The notes below the pieces were generated by a model. It was not told the DNA's origin and did no database searches. It was given only the letters and a program-made list of their open reading frames with translations. A DNA stretch of 64,000 nt, from the NCBI GenBank assembly GCA_035610365.1, contig CM069433.1, positions 174,236,882-174,300,881 of the forward strand, written 5' to 3'. Position numbers and translations under genes: made by a program. This stretch comes from Aquatica leii (taxonomy: Eukaryota; Arthropoda; Insecta; Coleoptera; Lampyridae). Positions 22,870 to 33,764 of this stretch are shown one piece after another. Numbering within the stretch: position 1 is the first letter of the stretch; each line of letters opens with the position of its first letter.

Positions 22870-24266
22870 TAAAATACCTTAAGTTTTATTGTATATTATC
22901 TTTTTTCCATATTGTTTATAATAAAGTGCGTGGTCGTTAACAAAAATTAAAAAAACATAAATTATTTTATGTAGTATTAAGTTTCTACAGTTCTCCGTTT
23001 GCAGCTTTTTCAAAAATCGATTCATTTATTGTCTAATTGTATCATTCAAATTGTATTTAATTAGGTTTCTGTATACGATTTTCAACTTGCGTACCCACAG
23101 AATGTTTTCAAAAATAATTCTTATGCAGTATTATTCTAAGTAAGCACCGACTGTTTATTAATATTAAAACCTCCGATGCAATAAGATAAAAAAAACATTT
23201 ATTGGATCAATACAACTTATTAATAGCATGATCTGTAAATGAAATCATGTTGAAAATCAATTAATAATGTTCATCAATTAATATTATAAGTTCATTAAAA
23301 CAACAATTTTATTGCATTCCGCCAATAAAATAATTTTAAAAAAACAACGAATAGTGTTCATTAATTATTGTTATAACTTCATTAACACAAGGTAAACATT
23401 TCTTAAAGCAACAATTCTATTACATTGTGAAATTATTCTTAAAATCAATTAATAGTGTTCATTACTATGATGAAATATAAGTTCATAGATTGAATGTAGA
23501 TCTGTTCATTATATGGATGAACTTCTTCACCGGCTCTATTTAATGATATAATCCATTGATTAAACGAAATTTTTTATTGTATTTATGTTCACTTTTGGTT
23601 CAGTGTTACAAAATAAAAATTATTTTGAAAATTGTTTTATTGATGGGTTCATTATTATAATGTAATTTTTTTTGTAGATTACGATACTTCAGTTTTTTCA
23701 GAACTTGTTACATTTCTCGAAAAATTGTCTATTTAATCACGACTAATTACAAACAAATCGAATTCTGCAGAAACCAGTAAAAAATATTGTCTAATCCTAT
23801 CAAAAACTGCTGGCTTGGTACTGTAGAATAGAGATTATGCTCGTTTCCAGAAATTTGTAATTTTCCTAATTGAAATTTGTCCTAATAAGTAATATTACAA
23901 GTGTTATTGTTTTTGAGAATCACTATAATAGAATACTTAGTGTTATAAAAACTGAAATAATAATGTGAATTGTGTAGTCTTCAATCTTACCAAAAACATA
24001 TTAAAAGGTTTATGCAACATTAAGTGCCATTGTTTGATTTTCCAAGTCGTATAATAATAGTAATTATGCTATAACAACACATTGCAAAATAATCTAACAA
24101 ACGTTTAACACAAGCTCAAACAATTTTACATGTTACAACAGTTATCAAGGCCACTAAATTGCTAATATAACTTAAAACAACCATTAGCATTTAATTATCC
24201 GCATGCATTTAGATAAACATAAATAAAGCTTTGTATAATATATGTTAATATTAAACATAAACATAC
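22870..24266. other. Intron with degenerate AT-rich repeats
   Basis: Intronic DNA of the minus-strand host gene. Between about 23250 and 23470 three diverged copies of an AT-rich motif of roughly 95 bp recur, each containing AAT-AATA-TGTTCATTA followed by TTCATTAA and ACAATT. No coding sequence was recognised. Confidence 0.4.
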
Positions 24267-24365
24267 CTCTGGGTTCTCCTTGAAGTGAAGCAACAGAAGG
24301 ACTTGAACTACAAGATGACGATGATAGCGTTGATCTTTGCGAAATTACACCGTTTTCAGGCTCGC
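24267..24365 (-). CDS. 33-codon internal exon of the host gene
   Basis: On the minus strand TTTGTTTCCAG (ending at 24366) is followed by a 99-nt open segment that ends AGAG before GTATGT (24266-24261), giving strong acceptor and donor matches. It encodes a serine-rich segment, EPENGVISQRSTLSSSSCSS followed by SPSVASLQGEPR. The exon is phase 1-1, the same as the large exon at 10748-13744, and joining the two keeps the frame through a shared aspartate codon. Same strand, matching phase and low-complexity composition make it the likely preceding exon, across an intron of about 10.5 kb. It could be alternatively spliced, since its removal would also keep the frame. Confidence 0.65.
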
Positions 24366-26658
24366 CTGGAAACAAATTATACCATTAAATATAAAAAATA
24401 AGGATTCCGATTAGATTTATGGTAACTCGAGTAGAATACGATTTATCTAAATAAAAATTCCTGAATCAAGTGGAGACGAGAGCAAAAAATAACGTAAATA
24501 ATGTTTCGATTTTATAAAATTTGACGAAAAAGTGAAGGCTAACGAGTATTGAAATATGCGTCTGGAAATGCAGATAACATTCTAATTTCCAGATCGATTT
24601 TGTCATATTTAAAATTAACCGGAATGCAAACTTAGCGATTCGTTTCGCCGTGAAAGAAACGTTATATTACCAAAACTTCGATTTATAAAAGTAATGGCAT
24701 AATCAATTATTAATGTTATGGATGCACGTACCAAATATCAAAAGAAAAAAATTATACAGTAGTATCAAAATTATTATACATTTAATCGCTACTTTAGCTT
24801 TTTTAATACACTTTAAGCTACGAATAGAATAAGTACACGCAATAACTATTTGTTCAATGTTTTCACTTCTCTTTTTTTATAAATTAATGTAATAAAGCTT
24901 AACAAATTGCGTGAAAATGTAACTGTCTACAAGATATATTATAATTATTTATTAAAAGAAGAAACACAAATAATTGAAGTATTTTGACTTGTTTACGTTC
25001 GCGCTTACAAATATAATTTGTAAACTGTTTTCATCTTAAAATAGTTTTTAGTTTTATTATTTACGTTTGAAAAAATTATTATTATAATACGTCAGCCCAT
25101 TCAGTATTTAAAAAAATTATTATTAATTGAACTTTTGCATTATTACAAAATTTCAAAACTGATTAGTCATATTAACTACAACAAAATTAATTTTAGATAT
25201 TTGTTTACTACGATCAGCATCTTTCAACGCAGACACCTGAGAATGCTTGATGATTTAAAGCACTATAATTTTATCCATGACCATGAATGCATGTAATTTC
25301 CATTTATATGTAAAGATTGTTTAATGAATTGTTTTTATATTAAAGTTTCTACAATAAATTATTTCCATATGCTGATTCAATATGAGATTTTAGGTTAATT
25401 TAAATTGTACTTTAGATCTAAAGTTATTAGTGTAGTATATTGTAAAAAAGCCAAAACTTATTAAAATTTAAAAAAAATAATTTTAAGGCACAGAAACGTC
25501 ATTTTTGTATAAGTCAAAATATTTCTTATTATAAGTAGTAATAAAATAAAAATTACATTTAATTATTACTTACTTACTATTAAAGGTATTGTCACTAATA
25601 GTGCTAACATAAAGTTTGTACTTTAAATATTTTATATAACAGATACAAAATTTTCTTTGAGTAGTTTTAATTTAAATTCAATTAATAAATGTATAAAACT
25701 TAACATTGTTTTTACTTTAGGTTTTTGACACTAAACTTTACTACAGTTAGAAATTTACAAAAAATTAATATCAGGTAAGTAGAGGGTCCACTCAAAACCG
25801 AAAAACATGGCAAGGGGTCTACGACACAAAAAAGTTTGGAAACCTCTGTTCCAAACGATGGTCAAAAAAGATTGAATATTCTGGATTCTGATAAAGTAGA
25901 AAAATATCAAAAGGGGTCTGAACGAAGAGAATTTAGTCAGAAATCGGATGTAAGTGAACGTGTTGTTAAAATAAACAATTGCATCAAATGTAGTTAATAA
26001 AGTGCAAAGTTATCCGCGGACATTGTTTATAAATATCAAGTGATAGTCTCATACAAATTTCTTGTAAGTTGTTTTTCTTAAATACTGTTAAATTTTATTA
26101 GTGTTAATTGATTTATTACTTAGTTTAATTAAAAATTATTTTTTAATTACGTGTAAAATTTAATTTAACCAAATCTAAAAAATATTGAAAAACCTATATT
26201 CAGATAATGTTAAAAGCTACAAATAAACATTTTAAACGACAGAGCAAACTAATTGTTTGTAGTAGTTAATTAAATTATTAAAACATTGAATGGAAAGTGC
26301 ATGTTTTTATAAATAAACAAAAAATATAGATTATTATTAATTAATAATATTATTTAATAGTACACCTTAAAAACCATGTTATTGTAGTCTGTTTTTAACT
26401 AGAAAGAACTTTTTAAATATTTCCCGGTAATTTCTAGACTTATGATTGGCTAACGCTTACCCTGATTTACACACACGAAATTGCGACAATTTGGTAAGCA
26501 TAACTATAACATAACCTATATATTGTGTAAACATTCGTGTTGTTTGACTGTTTCTTAGATTGAACGCTTTAAACCTTTTTTGCGATATTCTTAAGTGAAT
26601 AAATAGTTCTTATAAGAACTCAGTGTAGCTTTAATATCATTTTTACATATTTTGAAAT
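24366..26658. other. AT-rich sequence with one hAT-like terminus
   Basis: Probably intron of the host gene. A sequence ending AAAGTTTGGAAACCTCTG at 25848 looks like the right end of a hAT element of the same general kind as the 6.6-kb MITE. Its partner end was not found. No coding sequence was recognised. Confidence 0.4.
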
Positions 26659-26825
26659 ATGGATGCTGTACCAGATCCAAGTACAGTTTTAAATGTTTCA
26701 CCCCCAAGAAAACGTAGGCGTTTGAATTTGGGTCACCGGTCTATACCCGAAAAACAGTGCATATTAAATATGTATAAGCAAATTTTTTTTAATGCTCCAA
26801 AAATAAAAATTACTTGTGTAGTACG
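26659..26825 (+). pseudogene. Tc1/mariner-like DDE gene, N-terminal part cut by insertion
   Basis: ATG 26659 opens a frame reading MDAVPDPSTVLNVSPPRKRR, then LNLGHRSIPEKQCILNMYK, then KIKIT. This is the conserved start of a family of insect DDE_3 (IS630-Tc1-mariner-related) proteins, a basic patch leading into a helix-turn-helix. The frame is cut at 26826, where a hAT-like terminus (CAGTGCCGCATTA) begins. The final eight bases before it, GTAGTACG (26818-26825), recur at 34583-34590. The rest of the gene continues there in the same frame. Confidence 0.75.
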
Positions 26826-27200
26826 CAGTGCCGCATTAAGACGCCTCGGTGGCCCTTTAGTATGGTACTTACTACTACTAAATTTACGAGTAATATTATA
26901 TGGCTGCAGTCATGCTAACTAAATATTTAATACTATTTAAATAAAATTTAGGCAGCTATTTATTACAAAGACAAAAAACTTAAAAACATAGATATAATTC
27001 AAAAGTCAAAAAATTACAAATGCTTTAACAGAAAACACATTAAACTGAAGACTTTATGCTCTCATGCGAGAGAAAGAAGAATAAAACAAAAAGAAACAAG
27101 AGGAGCAGATCAAAGGAATAAAAACGGAAGAAGATGTATGGAAGTACCTAAAGAAAGAAAGGAAAAAAAACATAACGACAAAGGGAAAACAAATTAAAGA

Positions 27201-28130
27201 ATGGGAAATATATTTAGGAACCTGCTGGGAGGGGAAGAACAAAATCAGAAAAAAGAAAACAGAAAAGACGCTGTAGTAAGACGGGAAGTAGGAGATAGGG
27301 ATCGAATAAATGAAAACCATGTAATAGAGGCAATAAAGAAGATAAAAAAAGGAAAGGCGACAGGAGAAGATGGGATACAGGGCGAAGAGTGGGTATACGG
27401 GGAAGAAAATGTCAAGAATTACAGAGGGGTAACATTAACACGGCATACAAATTATATGTGACAGTACTACAAGGAAAACTACAGAAGGAAATAGAGGAAC
27501 GAAGTTTGGTACCAGACGGACAAGCGGAATTCAGAAAAGGAAGATAGACAACATATATATATACTTAAGCACTTGGCGAATAGAAAGCTAGAAGGAAAAA
27601 GAAGGAAAATGGTGGCACTATTCGTAGACCTAAAAGCCGCTTTTGACAAAGTGAACAGAAAAAAACTGTGGGAATACATGAAAAGAAAAAAAATCAATGA
27701 AAGATTAATAGAAAGGATAGAGGATATCTACGAAGAAACGAGGAGCAGGATCAAAGTGAATGTGGAAGAGAGCGAGAAATTCATTACAAGGAGAGGGTTG
27801 AGACAGGGATGCCCACTGAGCCCAAGCCTGTTCGCAGTATATACTGGGGATCTGGAGGAGACAATGAGAGAACAACAGACAGGAGGGATAGTGGTAAGGA
27901 AAGCGAAAGTATGGTCGTTGGCGTATGCGGATGACATAGTGTTGGTGGCTAAGGAGGAAAAGGAAATGAAAGAGATGATGAAAACGCTGGAAAAATACAT
28001 GAAGAAAAAATAAATGGAAGTAAACACGGAGAAAACAAAAATAATGGTATTTAGAAAAGGAGGGAGGAAAAGAAAAAGAGAGGAGTGAAAATGGAGGGAT
28101 GAAGAAGTGCAGCAAGTGAAAGAATTTACA
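27201..28130 (+). pseudogene. LINE reverse transcriptase, frameshifted
   Basis: Segment one (27201-27461) has HVIEAIKKIKKGKATGEDGI, the usual LINE motif ahead of the palm, and NYRGVTL. After a frame break with a TAG near 27547, segment two (27573-28013) has VALFVDLKAAFDKVNRKKLW (catalytic aspartate, motif A), then GLRQGCPLSPSLFAVY (motif B) and SLAYADDIVLVA (motif C, the YADD box, near 27915). The catalytic residues of motifs A and C are intact. A TAA at 28011 ends the frame, and homologous sequence goes on with further frame changes. An I/Jockey/R1-type lineage is plausible; the clade is not resolved. Confidence 0.85.
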
Positions 28131-28249
28131 TACCTGGGCTACACGATGGAGCAGGATAATAAGGAGGGAGAATACATAAAGAAAAGAGTGAGGAACGGAA
28201 ACAGATTAATAGGACAAGTGTGGGGTTAGGGGGAAAGAGTATTCGAGAT

Positions 28250-29041
28250 GGATGTAGAAAAAAAACGTTGTTGTTTGAAAAGTTAATAAAGGAGGTGGTG
28301 ATGTATGGGGCAGAAATATGGGGCTGGAAGGAGTGGAGGGAGGTAGAGGGGCTACAGAAAAAATACTGGTGATGGGTTTTGGGACTGGACAGAGATACAC
28401 CGGGGTACATTGTGAGAGAGGAGGTGCAGGTAGAAAAATAAGAGTAGAGGCAGGAAAAAGGGCCATAAAATACGAGGAAGAAAAGGGAAAGAACAGAATG
28501 CAAAATACTGCAAAAATGTTGGAAAGAGATAAAGGGAGGAAAAGTGAAGTACAGGCAGGAAAGCAGAGAAAAGTATTACAAAAGAAACAGGTACGCGAAA
28601 GAAGAAATGAAGAGATTAAGAGAAGAGGGAGTAGGGGTAAGAGAAAAAATAATGAGACATAGGGACATCGAAACACAAGAAAAATGGACTAGGATAAAAG
28701 AGGGAAAATATAATAGGAATTATAAGAATATCAAGGGTGAAGGGGTGCCAGAATATTTAAAGGATATAGAGAATAAAAGGAACAAAAAGAAAAAAATGAT
28801 AGCACGGTTCAGATGTGGGAACGAGGAGTTAGGTAACAAACACTGGAAAAAAGAAGAAGAAAAGATGTGCAGGCTATGTAGAGAAGAGACGGAAGACCTC
28901 AACCACATGAAAGATAAATGCAGTGAATTAAGAGAAGAGGTTATGAAAATAGAGGAAATCTTAGACGAAAAAGGAAATGGAGCGGAGTGGATGGAAGAAG
29001 TATGGAGAAGGAGGAAAAAGTTAAGAGGAGAGGAGGGATAA
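28250..29041 (+). pseudogene. LINE C-terminal region with zinc-knuckle-like motif
   Basis: The frame at 28544-29041 continues the LINE product after several frameshifts (another piece is open at 28318-28662). It is highly charged (many K, E and R). Near its end it carries CRLCREETEDLNHMKDKC, a CxxC...HxxxxC arrangement typical of the C-terminal nucleic-acid-binding motif of many insect LINE proteins. It ends at TAA 29039-29041, followed by the 3' tail. It is inactive because of upstream breaks. Confidence 0.7.
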
Positions 29042-29445
29042 TGAAATGTATTTCACAAAAAAATTGTAAATTGTAAATAAAATGTAAATAGAATGTAAGG
29101 TAATTGTAAATAGGGGAAGCACGAAACAATTTGTAAGCGTAAGCAACAAATAAAGTTAAACTTATATATAAAATATGCAGACCTTCAGCAGACAACCCTC
29201 AGAAAATCAAAAAAGAAATTTATTTTAATACAACAAAACAAATCTTGTACATTAAAAAATGTAATCAATCATTATTTAAATAACGAGATAGAAACAAAAT
29301 TATATATTAACTTTTTTAATTTTTAAACTTCCGAACTTACAAATCAATTCTGAAGAGTTAATATTTTTAACACAAACAGCAAATCAATATTATGACGAAA
29401 GTAACCTTTTTGAATAAAATATTTAATTAATATTTCAGAAACGAC

Positions 29446-29790
29446 TCAATCAGATGGATCGTCGCTAAATAATCGTTCAGCACTACAAGAGTCTTTGTTC
29501 TGTTTTGAGTCCTTGCTACAATTTTTGATGATGATGTTTAACTTAAGTAGCATTTCCGAATTATTAAAAGAATGTAAAGTTTTAGAATTTTCATTTTGAC
29601 AATTAGAAGAATTTTTTTCTAATTGGGCAGTGAGATTAGAAATAAACGATGACGCAAATCCCATATTAAATAATAATTTTCGTATTTTTATAACTTCTTT
29701 TGCTCGTTTTGCTTGTGGTTTTCTTTTCTCCGCGCGACTGACATAATGCCGCTTCGTATTAAACACTGAATTTATATTACCTTCACTTTT
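29446..29790 (-). pseudogene. hAT (ZMYM-type) transposase N-terminal fragment
   Basis: On the minus strand, KRHYVSRAEKRKPQAKRAKE near 29750-29690 resembles the basic start of ZMYM-type hAT transposases (K-YLSG--KRK pattern). The same start occurs in the 54-kb hAT gene. A polar, serine/asparagine-rich stretch follows, then a TGA at 29446. The remainder of the transposase is absent. Its position inside 26826-34582 fits that insertion being a hAT element. Confidence 0.5.
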
Positions 29791-30870
29791 GTTTATAAAT
29801 GTGTTGGACTGTTACTGGTAAGCACTATTCACAAGAACTTAATAGTGATAATATCAACTAAAAGGAAACGTGCACCATGAAGATAAAACGCGCGTAGAAA
29901 AAAAAACATGAATGACAGTGCCAAACGGAAATACGTATCATCTATAATAAAAACTTTTACAAACAAAAAACTAAGTTATTGTTCATTTGAAACAAAACTA
30001 TAAGCTTTTATTATCGCTTATCAAAGCAGTGCCGCATCGCGCTCCAGTTGCAGATTTTTTTTCTACTTAATAAAAAAAGCTGATAAATATATAAAACATT
30101 TTAAATCGTAAAAGACTTTTAATATATGAAAGAATAAAGGTTATTTCCCGCTATAATAAAATATGTTACATTTGTTTAAAAATTTATTAAATCGTGTAAA
30201 ACGCTGCCGCTTAATAGAATCAGACTGAGACTTTTTTTTGATTATAATAACCGAATGATAAGAATATCCAATTAGTAACAAATAAATGTTTATTTGTTAA
30301 AAAGCAGTATATACAAATAGCGTGTATCTGATGAACTAGTTGTTAATTTAAAGGATGACATTATAGCATCAATACAAAAATATTAAAATAAAACATTTAA
30401 AAAATTCTAAATTTTGAACTAAATACTTGAATCAAAAATTACGGATATGTTACATTAAATAGTTTGTTGACGCCAATAATAAAAAGAAATTAAAAATATT
30501 ATGATTTCTTTTCAGTAGGTAATTTGCTGACACTAAAAATAAGAATAAATACAAAATAATGTTATCACATAAAACATAGTTAAATTAAGTTGGTACAGAT
30601 GTTTAAATAAAATAATGTTACATAGGTCAGTCAAAATACTTAAATAAATAAATAACACTGCAAAAATAAAGCTAAATATGCAATTTTTTTTGTGCAATGG
30701 TTACATTTTTTACTAACGAAACAAACCTGAAAAGAAAACTGATAACATAAATCAAAATTATGATTACTATAAACGATGTTTTTTCTATGTAGTAACATAG
30801 TCCGGCCTGTTTGAAAAAGTGATAACATTAACATTGTAATAGCGAAGGCTTCCACGGCCGGAATCTATAT

Positions 30871-32208
30871 TAACATTAGAATTTCTTCCGGGTTTGGACC
30901 GTGTCATATTTGCAACCGAAGCTGCCAACGTTTCGCCCACTTTCGTAAGGAGCTTCATCAGGGCGTGAGATAAATCGCAAAACTCAAACAAGCAATCGAA
31001 ATCTAACTAAGAACTTCTCAAAAGTTAGGTTATCCACTTGTAAAACAAGCCATAACCTAAACTATGAAAAGGTAAGAAAGAAAACGATAACCTGAAAAAG
31101 CAAACGAAAATCTAACAAAGAACCACTACCGAGTTAGGTAATCAACTTGTGAACCAAGCCAGATTCTAAACTCCGTAGAAGTGACTTAAGAAGAAATAGT
31201 CTCCGTATTTAAAGGAACAGGATCGTCACGGATGATTAAGCTCGACCCTGATTGGGTTACGGTTGTTAGGGGGCGTGTTTTTGATAAATGACTAATAACC
31301 GGGAACCAAAGAGGGGATAGTTCGAAACCATGATCGCGATTGAAGTTATTGGGGTGTTTGATGATTTCTATGCTTTCTCGGAATTTTCTGTTGAAAAGGA
31401 ATGGAGATTTGGCAATCAACGAAACATTATCAAAATCTATCTTGTGACCTGTAGTAAAATGATGTTCAGCGACCGCAGACTTGGAAGTATACCTTTTTCT
31501 TATACAACGATCATGTTCTGAAATGCGAGTAATGACGGAACGACCGGTTTCACCAATGTAGACTAAACCACAAGAACAGGGAATTTGGTATACACCTTGA
31601 GATGAAAGTGTAGGAAATTTGTCTTTGGGAGAAGGAAGAATCTGAGAGATTTTGCCTGTCGAGTTGAATATGGGTTTAATACCATTCTTACGAAGGAGTT
31701 TCCCTATTTGATCTGTAACCTTGTGAATGTAGGGTAAAAAGGCCAATTTCGGGTTGGATTCGGGAGTAGAAATGTCCTTAGGTAATCGATTACGTGGATG
31801 TAAACGACGATTAATAACTCTATGAATATCTCGCTTTACATAACCATTGTTCACTAAGGTTCTAGTAAGATGACGGAGTTCTGAGTCTAGATTCTCAGGT
31901 TGACAAATAGAAAAGGCACGATGGACCAAAGATTCAATAACAGAACGTTTCTGTGCAGGATGATGATGAGACGAAGCATGAAGGTATCTGTCCGTATGGG
32001 TGGGTTTGCGATAAACAGAATGGCCTAGAAGTCCGTCGGGCTTACGAGACACAAGAACGTCAAGAAATGGAAGAGAACCATTACTTTCGATTTCCATAGT
32101 AAATTTGATATCTAATTGTTGATTGTTAAGATGATCAAGAAACTTAGACAATTCAAGATGACCATGAGACCAAACAATAAACGTGTCGTCAACATATCTA
32201 AACCACAC
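30871..32208 (-). mobile_element. Penelope-like copy A1 (left arm of an inverted pair)
   Basis: The minus-strand frame 32208-31186 encodes FRYVDDTFIVWSHGHLE (reverse transcriptase catalytic YVDD) and DRYLHASSHHHPAQKRS, followed by GVYQIPCSCGLVYIGETGRS, the GIY-YIG endonuclease. A further RT piece (AAMGSPLSPVVANIFMES) continues to about 32311, one frame off. The upstream RT is missing, so the copy is 5'-truncated. The 340-residue open stretch is uninterrupted, so the copy is young. The non-coding tail carries a hammerhead-like motif at 30931-30961. Arm A2 mirrors it almost base for base. Confidence 0.9.
30931..30961 (-). ncRNA. Hammerhead-ribozyme-like core (arm A1)
   Basis: On the minus strand CTGATGA (30961-30955) is followed by a hairpin-forming segment (GCTC...GGGC with an inner CTT/AAG) and GAAA (30934-30931). 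This is the conserved hammerhead order CUGAUGA, stem II, GAAA. Right after it a GCAGC-TTCG-GTTGC hairpin could act as part of stem III. Hammerhead motifs are known in Penelope-like elements. The cleavage-site strand and stem I pairing were not clearly identified. Confidence 0.5.
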
Positions 32209-32310
32209 TTTAGGTTTAATATTGATGATTCTAAAGCAACCGTTTCAAAGGATTCCATAAAAATGTTAGCTACAACAGGTGATAGAGGAGAACCCATAGC
32301 AGCACCAGTT

Positions 32311-33560
32311 TAGATATGTTGACGACACGTTTATTGTTTGGTCTCATGGTCATCTTGAATTGTCTAAGTTTCTTGATCATCTTAACAATCAACACTTAGA
32401 TATCAAATTTACTATGGAAATCGAAAGTAATGGTTCTCTTCCATTTCTTGACGTTCTTGTGACTCGTAAGCCTGACGGACTTCTAGGCCATTCTGTTTAT
32501 CGCAAACCCACCCATACGGACAGATACCTTCATGCTTCGTCTCATCATCATCCTGCACAGAAACGTTCTGTTATTGAATCTTTGGTCCATCGTGCCTTTT
32601 CTATTTGTCAACCTGAGAATCTAGACTCAGAACTCCGTCATCTTACTAGAACCTTAGTGAACAATGGTTATGTAAAGCGAGATATTCATAGAGTTATTAA
32701 TCGTCGTTTACATCCACGTAATCGATTACCTAAGGACATTTCTACTCCCGAATCCAACCCGAAATTGGCCTTTTTACCCTACATTCACAAGGTTACAGAT
32801 CAAATAGGGAAACTCCTTCGTAAGAATGGTATTAAACCCATATTCAACTCGACAGGCAAAATCTCTCAGATTCTTCCTTCTCCCAAAGACAAATTTCCTA
32901 CACTTTCATCTCAAGGTGTATACCAAATTCCCTGTTCTTGTGGTTTAGTCTACATTGGTGAAACCGGTCGTTCCGTCATTACAGGTCACAAGATAGATTT
33001 TGATAATGTTTCGTTGATTGCCAAATCTCCATTCTTTTTCAACAGAAAATTCCGAGGAAGCATAGAAATCATCAAACACCCCAATAACTTCAATCGCGAT
33101 CATGGTTTCGAACTATCCCCTCTTTGGTTCCCGGTTATTAGTCATTTATCAAAAACACGCCCCCTAACAACCGTAACCCAATCAGGGTCGAGCTTAATCA
33201 TCCGTGACGATCCTGTTCCTTTAAATACGGAGACTATTTCTTCTTAAGTCACTTCTACGGAGTTTAGAATCTGGCTTGGTTCACATGTTGATTACCTAAC
33301 TCGGTAGTGGTTCTTTGTTAGATTTTCGTTTGCTTTTTCAGGTTATCGTTTTCTTTCTTACCTTTTCATAGTTTAGGTTATGGCTTGTTTTACAAGTGGA
33401 TAACCTAACTTTTGAGAAGTTCTTAGTTAGATTTCGATTGCTTGTTTGAGTTTTGCGATTTATCTCACGCCCTGATGAAGCCCCTTACGAAAGTGGGCGA
33501 AACGTTGGCAGCTTCGGTTGCAAATATGACACGGTCCAAACCCGGAAGAAATTCTAATGT
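32311..33560 (+). mobile_element. Penelope-like copy A2 (right arm of an inverted pair)
   Basis: The plus-strand frame from about 32312 to 33247 encodes the same RT end and GIY-YIG endonuclease as A1, with near-identical residues. Here 26 residues of the endonuclease (78 bp) are deleted between RSVIT and GHKID, which removes the conserved R/H/E-bearing part after the GIY-YIG motif. The copy begins abruptly in the RT at the YVDD motif (FRYVDDTF), about 105 bp from where A1's mirrored sequence stops. The 3' non-coding part ends in the same sequence as A1, near AAGAAATTCTAATGTTA. Confidence 0.9.
33472..33502 (+). ncRNA. Hammerhead-ribozyme-like core (arm A2)
   Basis: This is the mirror copy of the A1 motif: CTGATGA at 33472-33478, stem II, and GAAA at 33499-33502. 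Here stem II opens GCCC and closes GGGC, fully Watson-Crick, where A1 has a U-G pair. The following GCAGC-TTCG-GTTGC hairpin is retained. The catalytic-core bases are conserved in both copies. Confidence 0.5.
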
Positions 33561-33764
33561 TAGTAACATTAACATTATCCGTGATTCCAATAGGCGGCGT
33601 GCATTCTACTAAAACCAGTTCTATAAAGCAAGTGGCGGTTAGCGAACGCACAGAAGAATTTTGTCGGCAGCAGTTCTAATTTCATAGAAAATTGTGTTAT
33701 CGCCTGTCATTCAACGGTATTGACGTATTGGTTTGAGTCAACGCGTTTGCAAAAAAAAACAGTA

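Larger units (their letters stand above)
27054..29170 (+). mobile_element. 5'-truncated LINE (non-LTR) retrotransposon
   Basis: This is a purine-rich element with broken open frames on the plus strand and no endonuclease domain. It begins near 27054 within the ORF region and ends after a tail of repeated TGTAAATA-like units (about 29065-29120) rather than a long poly-A. Its composition, rich in A and G on the coding strand, explains the long serine- and phenylalanine-rich antisense frames, which are not genes. It sits inside the hAT insertion. Confidence 0.8.

Noticed and set aside
28126-28676. Long serine/phenylalanine-rich minus-strand open frames with signal-like hydrophobic stretches
   Set aside because: They are antisense shadows of the purine-rich LINE. 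Its A/G bias removes stops on the opposite strand.
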